Below, in pieces: positions 1-7,405 of a DNA stretch of 64,000 nucleotides. The stretch lies in NCBI RefSeq assembly GCF_019511645.1, contig NZ_JAEUAX010000004.1:62001-126000 (forward strand). The letters are read 5' to 3'. This DNA comes from Microbacterium ureisolvens. GTDB taxonomy: Bacteria; Actinomycetota; Actinomycetes; Actinomycetales; Microbacteriaceae. The position numbers and the translations under genes are program-made. The notes under the pieces are model-generated. The model was given only the letters and a program-made list of their open reading frames with translations. It was not told the origin of the DNA and did not search any database. Numbering within the stretch: position 1 is the stretch's first letter; each line of letters starts with the position of its first letter.

Positions 1-341
1 GCCGGGGAACGCAGGCGTGGCCGTGGATCTCGCTCGAGGACGAGGTGCGGGCGATCCGCCACGTCATCGACGCCCGCCTCACCGGGCCGGTGAACCTCTC
101 GGGGCCGACCCGCGCCACGGCGAACGACCTCGGGTTCGCCCTCGCGGTGCGGATGAACCGGCCGTTCCTGCTGCGCGCGCCGGTGTGGGGCATGAAGCTC
201 GTGCTCGGTGCGGACGCCACCGAGGCGATCCTCACCGCCGACGCCCACGTCGCACCCGAGGCTCTCGAGAAGTCGGGTTTCGTGTTCTCGAACCCGACGG
301 TCGAGGACGCGGTCGCGGCGGCCGTGCCTGCAGCAGCCTGA
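1..341 (+). CDS. TIGR01777-type NAD-dependent epimerase, C-terminal fragment
   Basis: Only the last ~112 residues are in the window; the 5' end lies upstream. The frame can be read from base 3 and begins GTQAWPWISLEDEVRAI, which matches the conserved stretch of the SulA-like/TIGR01777 epimerase family (an extended short-chain dehydrogenase fold). It ends with the DUF1731-like tail, where LRAPVWGMKLVLGADATEAIL fits the family pattern of a proline/leucine-rich turn and the A-x-x-L region. The family is widespread, has a predicted NAD(P)-binding Rossmann fold at the missing N terminus, and its substrate is generally unknown. An internal GTG at 45 is not a real start because homology extends upstream of it. 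It converges on the minus-strand gene ending at 354. Confidence 0.8.
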   Translation, partial: RGTQAWPWISLEDEVRAIRHVIDARLTGPVNLSGPTRATANDLGFALAVRMNRPFLLRAPVWGMKLVLGADATEAILTADAHVAPEALEKSGFVFSNPTVEDAVAAAVPAAA

Positions 342-353
342 TCCTGCGCGGGT

Positions 354-803
354 TCAGGCGAGGCGGTCGGTCTTCTCGAGGCGGATGGCCGCCCGCACGG
401 CTTCCCGCGCGCGCCGCCGGTCCCCGGCGGCGTCATAGGCGAGTCCGAGCCGGTACCACGCTCGCCAGTCGTCGGGGTGCGCCTCGACCTCGGCGCGGTA
501 CGCGGGGAAGACGGCGTCGCCATCCTCGCGCAGCACACGCCCGCTCGGACGCACTGCGACCTCGTCCTGCGTGAGCGCACCCTCCGCCTCGAGCCGGGTG
601 CCGAGCTGCTGCGCGCGCACCCCGAACCACAGCTCACGCCCGAGCGCCCACGCGGCGATGAGCGGGAGCACGACGAGAGCGGCGCCCATCGCGACGCCGA
701 CGGGGTCACCGCTGACCAGCAGAAGCCACGCGCGCTGCCCGACGAGCACGATGTACAGCGCGAGCAGCGCCGCCATGACGGCGACGCCGATTCGGGCGCT
801 CAT
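354..803 (-). CDS. Membrane protein with TPR-like C-terminal segment
   Basis: A 149-residue protein with two probable membrane segments near the N terminus (about residues 6-32 and 38-55), followed by a soluble part. Residues ~105-140 (DDWRAWYRLGLAYDAAGDRRRAREAVRAAIRL) look like one to one-and-a-half tetratricopeptide repeats, a protein-protein interaction motif. The start overlaps the end of dapB by 4 bases, so the two are almost certainly co-transcribed and translationally coupled. I do not know a function; the link to dapB may be positional only. Small TPR-bearing membrane proteins directly behind dapB are plausible in this bacterial family, but that is recollection, not something shown here. 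Confidence 0.75.
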   Translation of the reverse strand: MSARIGVAVMAALLALYIVLVGQRAWLLLVSGDPVGVAMGAALVVLPLIAAWALGRELWFGVRAQQLGTRLEAEGALTQDEVAVRPSGRVLREDGDAVFPAYRAEVEAHPDDWRAWYRLGLAYDAAGDRRRAREAVRAAIRLEKTDRLA

Positions 804-1615
804 GCGCCGGTCGCGCGGGCGACCTGGCCGGGCACTCCGCCCTCGTCGACGGGTCGGCCGTCGGGCTCGGCGGCACGGCGGCCGACGCCGATGTCGATCA
901 GGCTGTCGAGGCCGACGACGACACCCGAGGCGTCGCGTGCAGCAGCGAGGGCGAGACGGATGCCGGGACCGTAGGCCTGCGCGGGCTCGACGGTGTCGTG
1001 CACGATCGTGAGCGACTCCCCCGCCCCCGAGAGGATCGTCTCCTGGCGGGCGACGACGCCCGGGCGGCGGAGCGAGTGGATCGGCACGCTCGCGACCTGC
1101 TGACCTCGGGCACGCTGGTCGACGTGGGGCGACTCGACCGGGCCGACTCCGTCGCGCGCAGCGGCGATGAGCTCGGCCGTGCGCACTGCCGTGCCGCTCG
1201 GCGAATCGATCTTGGTCTCACGATGCGCCTCGACGATCTCGATCGACGGGAAGAACGGCGCCGCCGCGGCGGCGAGAGCAGAGCCCAGCACCGAGCCCAG
1301 TGAGAAGTTGGGGATGAAGACCGCCCCCGTGCCGGCGGCGTCGACGAGCGGGCGAACCAGCGCGATCCGCTCGGCCGACCACCCGGAGGTGCCGACGAGC
1401 ACGTTGATGCCGCGCTCGATCGCGGCGCGGACGACGTCGATCGAGACCGCGGGCGTCGACGCGTCGACCACCAGGTCGGCGCCTTCGAGCTCCGACAGCT
1501 CCGAACGGGACGACAGCACCGCGCTGACCTCGAAACCGGGTTCTGCCTCGACCACGTCGCGGATGATCGCGCCGAGCTTTCCGGTGCCGCCGACGATGGC
1601 CACGCGTGTCGTCAT
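800..1615 (-). CDS. dapB: 4-hydroxy-tetrahydrodipicolinate reductase
   Basis: DapB reduces the cyclic product of DapA with NAD(P)H in the diaminopimelate/lysine pathway, which supplies cell-wall peptidoglycan. The 271-residue product opens with the nucleotide-binding glycine motif VAIVGGTGKLGAII, has the VGTSGW segment near residue 77, the catalytic-loop signature EAHRETKIDSPSGTA (H-R-x-K-x-D-x-P-S-G-T-A) around residue 130, and normal length. The promoter is leaderless: TAGGAT lies at 1622-1627 (minus strand) and six bases separate it from the ATG. The neighbouring acetyltransferase promoter is divergent, about 50 bp away. In many actinobacteria dapB follows pnp; here it is 2.6 kb downstream of pnp on the same strand. 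Confidence 0.96.
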   Translation of the reverse strand: MTTRVAIVGGTGKLGAIIRDVVEAEPGFEVSAVLSSRSELSELEGADLVVDASTPAVSIDVVRAAIERGINVLVGTSGWSAERIALVRPLVDAAGTGAVFIPNFSLGSVLGSALAAAAAPFFPSIEIVEAHRETKIDSPSGTAVRTAELIAAARDGVGPVESPHVDQRARGQQVASVPIHSLRRPGVVARQETILSGAGESLTIVHDTVEPAQAYGPGIRLALAAARDASGVVVGLDSLIDIGVGRRAAEPDGRPVDEGGVPGQVARATGA

Positions 1616-1675
1616 GCCTCCATCCTAGGCGGCGGCCCCGCGACCGGCCGGGCCGGCGGGACCGTGGCGGGCGCC

Positions 1676-1681
1676 TAGGCT
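1676..1681 (+). promoter_or_regulatory. -10 box of the acetyltransferase gene (leaderless)
   Basis: TAGGCT followed by GGAGGC and then GTG at 1688. Six bases between the -10 hexamer and the start codon puts the expected transcription start on the first base of the start codon. It faces the dapB -10 box at 1622-1627. Confidence 0.6.
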
Positions 1682-1687
1682 GGAGGC

Positions 1688-2161
1688 GTGGTGACCCTCC
1701 GCCCCTCCCCCGTCGACGCGCCCGACGCCCACGCCCTCCTCGCCGAGTACTTCCGGACCCGCACCGAAGGTTTCGCCGAACAGGGCGTCGCGTACCGCAC
1801 GACCTTCCCCGACCCGGCGGCCTTCGTGCCGCCCGCCGGCGTCTTCGTCGTGCTCGACGACGACGAGGGCGTCGCACAGGGTTGCGGCGGCATCCGGCTC
1901 GTCCCCGAGGGTCCGCTCGGCACGCGGTACGAGCTGAAGCACCTGTACCTGAGGCCGGTCACCCGCGGACGCGGTTGGGGGCGGCTGCTCGTCGAGGACC
2001 TCATGGAGCGCGCGCGCGGATTCGGCGCCGCCGAGCTCGTCCTGGACACGCATCACTCGCTCGAAGCCGCAGGCGCGCTCTACGCCCGCACCGGGTTCGT
2101 CGCAATCGAGCCCTACAACGACAACCCGAACGCGTCCCGATGGTTCGGGAAACCACTCTGA
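1688..2161 (+). CDS. GNAT-family N-acetyltransferase
   Basis: A 157-residue acyl-CoA-dependent acetyltransferase of the GCN5 fold. The acetyl-CoA pyrophosphate loop is clear: ELKHLYLRPVTRGRGWGRLLVEDL, containing the R-x-x-G-x-G/W-x-x-L pattern (residues ~84-105), followed by ELVLDTHHSLEAAGALYARTGFVAIEPYNDNP, the usual beta5-alpha4 region with A-x-x-L-Y-x-x-x-G-F. Substrate unknown; the family includes acetylases of small molecules, antibiotics and protein N termini. The GTG start at 1688 is chosen because the -10 box TAGGCT ends six bases upstream, giving a leaderless transcript; a second GTG follows directly at 1691. Confidence 0.85.
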   Translation: MVTLRPSPVDAPDAHALLAEYFRTRTEGFAEQGVAYRTTFPDPAAFVPPAGVFVVLDDDEGVAQGCGGIRLVPEGPLGTRYELKHLYLRPVTRGRGWGRLLVEDLMERARGFGAAELVLDTHHSLEAAGALYARTGFVAIEPYNDNPNASRWFGKPL

Positions 2162-2168
2162 GCGCCGG

Positions 2169-2771
2169 TCAGACGGGGTAGACCTCAGGAAGGCCGGTCC
2201 GCAGCTCGACGGGCAGATGGGCGAGGTCGTTGTGCGACAGCAGGGTCCACGGGCGGCCCTGCTTCTGCGCGATCACCGTCAGTCCGCAGTGCGCCTGGTT
2301 GAGCGTCATCCAGCGCCAGTCGGGGGCCTGCAGCACCTCGCGCACGAACCACGCGATGACGAAGTTGTGCGTGATCAGGAGTTCGTGCACCTCACCGCGC
2401 TTGCGCGCCAGGAACTCGCTCACGGCATCCGACATCTGCGCACGCCCTGCCTCGATCTCGGCCTCGGTGACCGAGCCGAAGAACGGCTCGAAGGCGGCGG
2501 GCGTCTCGTCGGTCATGCCGGTCGGCACGCAGTCGAACAGCAGCGCCGACGGTTCCGGCGTGAGCGAGGGCATCCGCTCGGCGACCGCGCGAGCGGTCTG
2601 GCTGGCCCGCTCGAGAGGCGAGTGCCACAGCGCGTCGAAGGGCACGCCCGAGAGCCGGTCGGCGAGCAGCGCGGCCTGGCGGCGTCCGCGCGGCGACAGG
2701 GGTCCGTCGACGAGTCCGTGCTCGGCATCCTGATGTTCGCCATGCCGCACGAGGTAGATGTAGTGCGTCAC
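2169..2771 (-). CDS. Histidine phosphatase family protein (phosphoglycerate mutase-like)
   Basis: About 200 residues. The catalytic motif YLVRHGEH appears at residues ~5-12 (R-H-G-E), with the second histidine in ELLITHNFVIAWFV near residue 137 and the LSPRGRRQA segment near residue 28 that is typical of this fold. Members dephosphorylate sugars, nucleotides or proteins through a phosphohistidine intermediate; the actual substrate is not evident. The start is placed at the GTG at 2771, with GGAG eight bases upstream and the product beginning MTHYIYLVRHG; a GTG at 2780 would add three residues. It converges on the acetyltransferase gene with only seven bases between the two ends. Confidence 0.85.
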   Translation of the reverse strand: MTHYIYLVRHGEHQDAEHGLVDGPLSPRGRRQAALLADRLSGVPFDALWHSPLERASQTARAVAERMPSLTPEPSALLFDCVPTGMTDETPAAFEPFFGSVTEAEIEAGRAQMSDAVSEFLARKRGEVHELLITHNFVIAWFVREVLQAPDWRWMTLNQAHCGLTVIAQKQGRPWTLLSHNDLAHLPVELRTGLPEVYPV

Positions 2772-2883
2772 GCAGTTCACTCCGTCGGGGATCGCGTGCC
2801 TGGGGAAGGCACTTCCTCCACCCTACGACACGTCGTCGCAGCGATTCACTGCCTGTGGACGGCGAGTCCCATACGGGCGGTGA

Positions 2884-3933
2884 CTACACCGAGGCGCGCG
2901 CGATATCGGACAGCTGCCCGCGGCTGAGGCGGACGCCGACGCCCTGGACGAGCTCCTCGACGTGCTGCGGCGCGTACGCGTTCACGATAGGCGCGGTGAC
3001 GAGCTTCTGCGACAGGAGCCACGCGACGGCGACCGCCGCATCAGGCACGCCGAGCTCGGCGCCGACGGCGTCGAGCGCGCGCAGCGTGCGGCTCCCCCGC
3101 CGGTTGAGGTTCGCCGCGAGCTGCGCTCCGCGCACCGAGAGGGCCCCGCGGATCTTCGAGCGCTGCCTGCCCGCGAGGAAACCGTGCTCCAGCGCGTGGG
3201 ACGGCGTCACGGCCATGCCCTGCGCCCCTGCGACGAGGCGCAGATCGGCGTCGAACTCGTGACGGCGCAGGACGTTGAAGGGAACGTCGAGCACCGTGAT
3301 GCGGGGGTAGCCCGCCGACGCGAAGATGCGCGCCTCGACCAGCTGCGCGGCGCTGTAGCCGATGGCACCGAGCGAGCGCACCTTGCCGGTCTCGACGAGC
3401 CATTCCGCGGTCGCGAGTGTGTCCTCGAGCGATGAAGCGCGGTCTGTCGTCGCATCGAGGTAGAGCACGTCGATGCGGTCGGTGCGCAGGCGGTTCAGCG
3501 AGGCCTCGACAGCCCGCACGAGGTTGACCGGGCCCAGACCGGGGTTGTCGGCATGGCCGCCGACACGGACGGCGAGCACGATGTCGTCGCGGAGACCGCG
3601 CGAATGCAGCCACTGGCCGATGATGTGCTCGCTGCGACCGCTCGAATAGCTGTCGGCGGTGTGCACCGCGTTGCCGCCCAGTTCGGCATAGGTGTCGAGG
3701 ATCGCGTGGCTCGACTCGAGGTCGACGTTCCACCCGAACTCCGCGGCGCCGAGGATCAGCGGGAAGATGTGCGAGCCGCTCTCGCCGAGTGCGACGCGCA
3801 GGTTGCTGCCGATGGAGGGGCCCTGCACCGGGATCGGGGCGGAGGGGTGCGGGCCGCGCAGGACGCCGCCGGACGCGGGTGCGGAATCCGGACTCGACGA
3901 TGGGAGCGTCGAGTCAACGCCGAAGTAAGCCAT
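2884..3933 (-). CDS. Aldo/keto reductase family protein with altered active site
   Basis: A 349-residue protein with the (beta/alpha)8 aldo/keto reductase fold: LILGAAEFGW, then GGNAVHTADSYSSGRSEHIIGQWL (the conserved D and Y), and SLNRLRTDRIDVLYLDATTD. Of the usual D-Y-K-H tetrad, Asp and Tyr are present, but the lysine position reads LAVRVGG (Arg instead of Lys) and the histidine position reads LYLDATTD (no His). About 50 extra residues rich in Ser and Pro precede the barrel. I place the start at the ATG at 3933, where GAGGGGGTG precedes it at good distance; an upstream in-frame ATG at 4035 is unlikely. It could be a NADPH-binding protein with lost or changed catalysis. Confidence 0.8.
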   Translation of the reverse strand: MAYFGVDSTLPSSSPDSAPASGGVLRGPHPSAPIPVQGPSIGSNLRVALGESGSHIFPLILGAAEFGWNVDLESSHAILDTYAELGGNAVHTADSYSSGRSEHIIGQWLHSRGLRDDIVLAVRVGGHADNPGLGPVNLVRAVEASLNRLRTDRIDVLYLDATTDRASSLEDTLATAEWLVETGKVRSLGAIGYSAAQLVEARIFASAGYPRITVLDVPFNVLRRHEFDADLRLVAGAQGMAVTPSHALEHGFLAGRQRSKIRGALSVRGAQLAANLNRRGSRTLRALDAVGAELGVPDAAVAVAWLLSQKLVTAPIVNAYAPQHVEELVQGVGVRLSRGQLSDIARASV

Positions 3934-4153
3934 GTGCCACCCCCTCACGAATCCCCTGGGGAATGTCGTGATCACTGTGCGCGCCCCCCGGCGCTTACAC
4001 ACAGGGTAGGCCAGTCCGGACACGGAGCCGTTCACTGAGGCGATCTAAGGACGAACATTACATAACGCTTTGGTCACGGAGCACTGTTCCCTCAGGCGTC
4101 TGTCCCCCGAACGGCGGACGGCGCGGGCGGTGCGCCTACCGGACGACCGACGA

Positions 4154-4187
4154 CGGATGCCCGCCCCCTCGCGGGGACGGGCATCCG
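4154..4187 (-). terminator. Hairpin terminator downstream of pnp
   Basis: A perfect 10-bp stem, CGGATGCCCG (4154-4163) and CGGGCATCCG (4178-4187), with an inner CCCC/GGGG stem around a tcgc loop. It sits 40 bases past the pnp stop codon. There is no strong U tract, which is common in high-GC actinobacteria. The CGGATGCC core recurs in other terminators in this window. Confidence 0.75.
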
Positions 4188-4226
4188 AGATCATCGACCG
4201 GACGAGCCGGACGGCGACGGTGACGT

Positions 4227-6506
4227 TCAGCCTTCCGCGGGACCCTCGGGACCCTCGCTGGCCGCGGCGCGACCCTCCTGGTCGGCGGCCTCCTCGAGCA
4301 CGGGCTCGAGGGAGAGCTTGCCGCGGTCGTCGATCTTCGTGATCTTGACGAGCAGCTTCTGGCCGACCGAGAGCACGTCCTCGACGTTCTCCACGCGCTT
4401 GCCGCCGGCGAGCTTGCGGACCTCGCTGACGTGCAGCAGGCCGTCCTTGCCGGGCAGGAGCGAGATGAACGCGCCGAACGTCGCGATCTTGACGACCGTT
4501 CCGAGGAACTGCTCGCCGACCTCCGGGTTGGTGGGATTGGCGATCGCGTTGACCTGGGCGCGTGCGGCCTCGGCCGAGGGGCCGTCGGTCGCGCCGATGT
4601 AGACGGTGCCGTCCTCCTCGATGGAGATCTGCGCGCCGGTCTCGTCCTGGATGGCGTTGATCGTCTTGCCCTTCGGGCCGATCAGCTCGCCGATCTTGTC
4701 GACCGGGATCTGCACGCTGATCACGCGCGGGGCGGTCGGCGCCATCTCGTCCGGGCCGTCGATCGCAGCGTTGAGCACGTTGAGGATCGTGAGGCGTGCG
4801 TCCTTGGCCTGCGTCAGCGCGGCGGCGAGGACCGACGACGGGATGCCGTCGAGCTTCGTGTCGAGCTGGATGGCGGTGACGAACTCGCTCGTTCCGGCGA
4901 CCTTGAAGTCCATGTCGCCGAGGGCGTCCTCGGCGCCGAGGATGTCGGTCAGCGCGGCGTAGCGCGTCTGGCCGTCGACCTCGTCCGACACGAGACCCAT
5001 CGCGATGCCGGCGACGGGGGCGCGCAGCGGCACACCCGCGTTCAGCAGCGACAGCGTCGAGGCGCAGACCGAGCCCATCGACGTCGAGCCGTTGGACCCG
5101 AGCGCCTCGGACACCTGGCGGATGGCGTACGGGAACTCCTCGCGGCTCGGCAGCACCGGCACGAGCGCGCGCTCGGCCAGGAAGCCGTGCCCGATCTCGC
5201 GACGCTTCGGGCTGCCCACGCGGCCGGTCTCACCGGTCGAGTAGGGCGGGAAGTTGTAGTGGTGCATGTAGCGCTTGCTCGTGACCGGCGACAGCGAGTC
5301 GATCTGCTGCTCCATCTTGAGCATGTTCAGCGTGGTGACACCCAGGATCTGGGTCTCGCCGCGCTGGAAGATCGCCGAGCCGTGGACGCGCGGGATGACC
5401 TGCACCTCGGCGTCGAGCGGGCGGATGTCGGCCAGGCCACGTCCGTCGATGCGGACGCCCTCGGCGAGGATGCGGCCGCGCACGATCTTCTTCGTGACGG
5501 ACTTGTAGGCGGCGCTGAACTCGAGCGTCGCGACCGAGGGGAGCTCGCCCGCCTCGACAGCCGCGAGCAGCTCGGCCTTGACGGCCTCCTTGATCGCGTC
5601 GTCGGCGTTCTGACGCTCCTGCTTGTCGGCGATCTGGTACACCGGCACGAGCTGGTCGTACGCGCGGCCGGCCACGAAGTCGTAGACCTCCTGGCTGTAC
5701 TGCGGGAAGACCGGGTAGGGCTGGATCTCTTTCGCGGCGGCGTTCGCCACGACGTTCTGCGCGGCGACGAGCTCCTTGATGAACGGCTTCGAGGCCTCCA
5801 GCCCCGCTGCGACGATCTCTTCGCTGGGCTTGGTGGCGCCGGCCTTGATGAGGTTCCAGCTGTGCTCGGTGGCCTCGGCCTCGACCATCATGATCGCGAC
5901 GTCGCCGTCGGGCAGGACACGACCGGCGACGATGAGGTCGAACACGGCCTCCTCGAGCTGCGTCACCGTCGGGAACGCGATCCACTGGTCTGCGTGCTCG
6001 CCGTGACCCGGGATGAGCGCGAGGCGCACACCGGCGATCGGGCCCGAGAACGGCAGTCCGGAGATCTGCGTCGACAGCGAGGCCGCGTTGATCGCGAGCG
6101 CGTCGTAGAACTCGCCCGGCGCGATCGAGAGCACCGTGACGACGATCTGCACCTCGTTGCGCAGGCCGTCGACGAACGACGGGCGCAGCGGACGGTCGAT
6201 GAGACGGCACACGAGGATCGCCTCGGTCGAGGGACGGCCCTCGCGACGGAAGAACGAACCGGGGATCTTGCCCGCCGCGTACGAACGCTCTTCGACGTCG
6301 ACGGTCAGCGGGAAGAAGTCGAAGCCCTCACGAGGCGACTTGCCGGCGCTGGTCGCCGACAGGAGCATCGTCTCCTCGTCGAGGTACGCGGCGACGGCAC
6401 CCTGTGCCTGCTGCGCGAGTCGTCCGGTCTCGAACCGGACGGTACGGGTGCCGAAGCGGCCGTTGTCGAGAACGGCCTCAGCGGCGGTGATTTCAGGACC
6501 TTCCAA
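4227..6506 (-). CDS. pnp: Polyribonucleotide nucleotidyltransferase (PNPase)
   Basis: PNPase is a phosphorolytic 3'-to-5' exoribonuclease and RNA-tailing enzyme, forming a trimer in the cytoplasm. The ~759-residue product has two RNase PH domains (roughly 1-240 and 340-560), a KH domain with [25 protein letters not shown] (around 595-640) and a C-terminal S1 domain ([34 protein letters not shown]). The RNase PH core includes GGTSMGS-like [18 protein letters not shown] choose the TTG at 6506 as start: AAGGAGAG lies just upstream and the product then begins [21 protein letters not shown], as in actinobacterial PNPases. rpsO, usually adjacent, is 20 kb away. A hairpin terminator follows. Confidence 0.97.
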   Translation of the reverse strand: MEGPEITAAEAVLDNGRFGTRTVRFETGRLAQQAQGAVAAYLDEETMLLSATSAGKSPREGFDFFPLTVDVEERSYAAGKIPGSFFRREGRPSTEAILVCRLIDRPLRPSFVDGLRNEVQIVVTVLSIAPGEFYDALAINAASLSTQISGLPFSGPIAGVRLALIPGHGEHADQWIAFPTVTQLEEAVFDLIVAGRVLPDGDVAIMMVEAEATEHSWNLIKAGATKPSEEIVAAGLEASKPFIKELVAAQNVVANAAAKEIQPYPVFPQYSQEVYDFVAGRAYDQLVPVYQIADKQERQNADDAIKEAVKAELLAAVEAGELPSVATLEFSAAYKSVTKKIVRGRILAEGVRIDGRGLADIRPLDAEVQVIPRVHGSAIFQRGETQILGVTTLNMLKMEQQIDSLSPVTSKRYMHHYNFPPYSTGETGRVGSPKRREIGHGFLAERALVPVLPSREEFPYAIRQVSEALGSNGSTSMGSVCASTLSLLNAGVPLRAPVAGIAMGLVSDEVDGQTRYAALTDILGAEDALGDMDFKVAGTSEFVTAIQLDTKLDGIPSSVLAAALTQAKDARLTILNVLNAAIDGPDEMAPTAPRVISVQIPVDKIGELIGPKGKTINAIQDETGAQISIEEDGTVYIGATDGPSAEAARAQVNAIANPTNPEVGEQFLGTVVKIATFGAFISLLPGKDGLLHVSEVRKLAGGKRVENVEDVLSVGQKLLVKITKIDDRGKLSLEPVLEEAADQEGRAAASEGPEGPAEG

Positions 6507-6836
6507 GAGGTCTCTCCTTCTTTGTTTAGGCTCGCACGCGCGTTTCGCGCACGAGCTTGTGCGAAGGAGCAGGAACACGCAGATCTCGGCGCGCGGGAGT
6601 GCCGCGGGGTTCGCCAGCGCTGGTCACCAGTAGAAGACCACCCGACGTCGGCCGGCGGGGAATCCACCACAGGGGACCAGCTTCCTGCCGGCCTGCTCCA
6701 CAGTGCCCATATGAAGCACAGTGCTCACATGTGGAATTGGGCGGTTGCCACACGGCAACCTTCCCAAGCCTATCAGCAGGGCGCCCGATGACCCCCACCC
6801 TGGCGGGCGTCGTATGCCGCGCCTAGGGTGGGGGTC
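6507..6836. other. Intergenic region carrying the pnp leader and the DUF5302 promoter
   Basis: 330 bases between divergent genes, with no convincing coding frame. At 6743-6760 there is a compact perfect hairpin (GGTTGCC, four-base loop, GGCAACC). Read on the minus strand it would lie in a long pnp leader if transcription starts farther upstream. The E. coli pnp leader hairpin cleaved by RNase III is a known precedent for autoregulation; whether this one works that way is inference. On the plus strand, TAGGGT followed by GGGGGTC leads directly into the ATG at 6837. Confidence 0.55.
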
Positions 6837-7019
6837 ATGAGCACCGACGAGAAGCCGGCGTCTGCGGCATCCGATGAGATGAAGCGAAAGTTCAAGGAAG
6901 CACTCGACAAGAAGAACGCGAACCACCGCCAGGGCGAGTCCCACATGGACGCCGACTCGGCGATCCACGGCACGCACGGGGCCGTCACGAAGCGCGAGTT
7001 CCGTCGCAAGAGCGGATAG
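6837..7019 (+). CDS. DUF5302 small protein
   Basis: A 60-residue, highly charged protein (MSTDEKPASAASDEMKRKF at the start; ends TKREFRRKSG). It fits the actinobacterial DUF5302 family, small basic-acidic proteins with a central DKKNANHRQGESHMDADSAIHG segment. No function is known. The start is the ATG at 6837, seven bases after a TAGGGT -10 box, so the transcript should be leaderless. An in-frame GTG further upstream is ignored for that reason. Two further small acidic genes follow closely on the same strand and may share this promoter. Confidence 0.8.
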   Translation: MSTDEKPASAASDEMKRKFKEALDKKNANHRQGESHMDADSAIHGTHGAVTKREFRRKSG

Positions 7020-7029
7020 GAGCAAGGTC

Positions 7030-7161
7030 ATGGTCTTCGACCCGACGTTCCACGAGATCTCGAATCAGGCCGACGAGCTGCCCGACCTCGACGGCTCGGA
7101 CGAGGCTCCTCCTCTGGAGGACGACGAGGCGAACGAACTCCCGCCGTACGGCGAGGAATGA
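7030..7161 (+). CDS. 43-residue acidic protein of unknown function
   Basis: The frame encodes MVFDPTFHEISNQADELPDL and then an acidic, proline-containing tail ending ANELPPYGEE. It begins 10 bases after DUF5302, with AGGAGCAAGGTC directly before the ATG (an AGGAG ribosome site about seven bases upstream). The length, spacing and strong third-position GC support it as a real small gene. Acidic, no membrane segment, no motif recognised. It could be a small regulatory or binding protein; there is no evidence for a particular role. Confidence 0.6.
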   Translation: MVFDPTFHEISNQADELPDLDGSDEAPPLEDDEANELPPYGEE

Positions 7162-7174
7162 TCGTGAGGCGGCC

Positions 7175-7360
7175 ATGAGCGACTTCCGGGAGCGCATCCC
7201 CGACGACGAACGAGACGTGCCCGTCGACGACGGGGTGGAGTTCGAGCTGCCGCCACCGACCATCGACCCGCTCGAGGCGGTCGAGGAGGACGTCGACGAC
7301 CTGGAGCTGGAGGAGCGAGAGGCGGCGATCGAGGCAGGAGAGATCGGCCCCGAAGACTGA
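7175..7360 (+). CDS. 61-residue acidic protein of unknown function
   Basis: MSDFRERIPDDERDVPVDDG followed by a strongly acidic, helix-prone C-terminal half (VEEDVDDLELEEREAAIEAG). It starts 13 bases after the previous small gene, with GTGAGGCGGCC upstream. Nearly half of the residues are Asp or Glu. I recognise no family. It ends at a strong bidirectional hairpin (7362-7396), consistent with it being the last gene of a three-gene small-protein operon starting at 6837. Confidence 0.6.
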   Translation: MSDFRERIPDDERDVPVDDGVEFELPPPTIDPLEAVEEDVDDLELEEREAAIEAGEIGPED

Positions 7361-7361
7361 A

Positions 7362-7396
7362 CGGGCGGGCGCGGGCTCGACACCCGCGCCCGCCCG
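7362..7396. terminator. Bidirectional terminator between the small-protein operon and dctA
   Basis: A perfect 14-bp GC stem (7362-7375 with 7383-7396) and a seven-base loop, followed on the plus strand by CTTTCG. It lies directly between two convergent gene ends at 7360 and 7406, so it probably serves both. Confidence 0.85.
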
Positions 7397-7405
7397 CTTT
7401 CGCGC

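Noticed and set aside
4431-6791. A 786-codon open frame on the plus strand opposite pnp.
   Set aside because: It is the antisense shadow of a highly conserved gene; high GC leaves few stops. The translation is Arg/Asp/Leu-rich with no domain.
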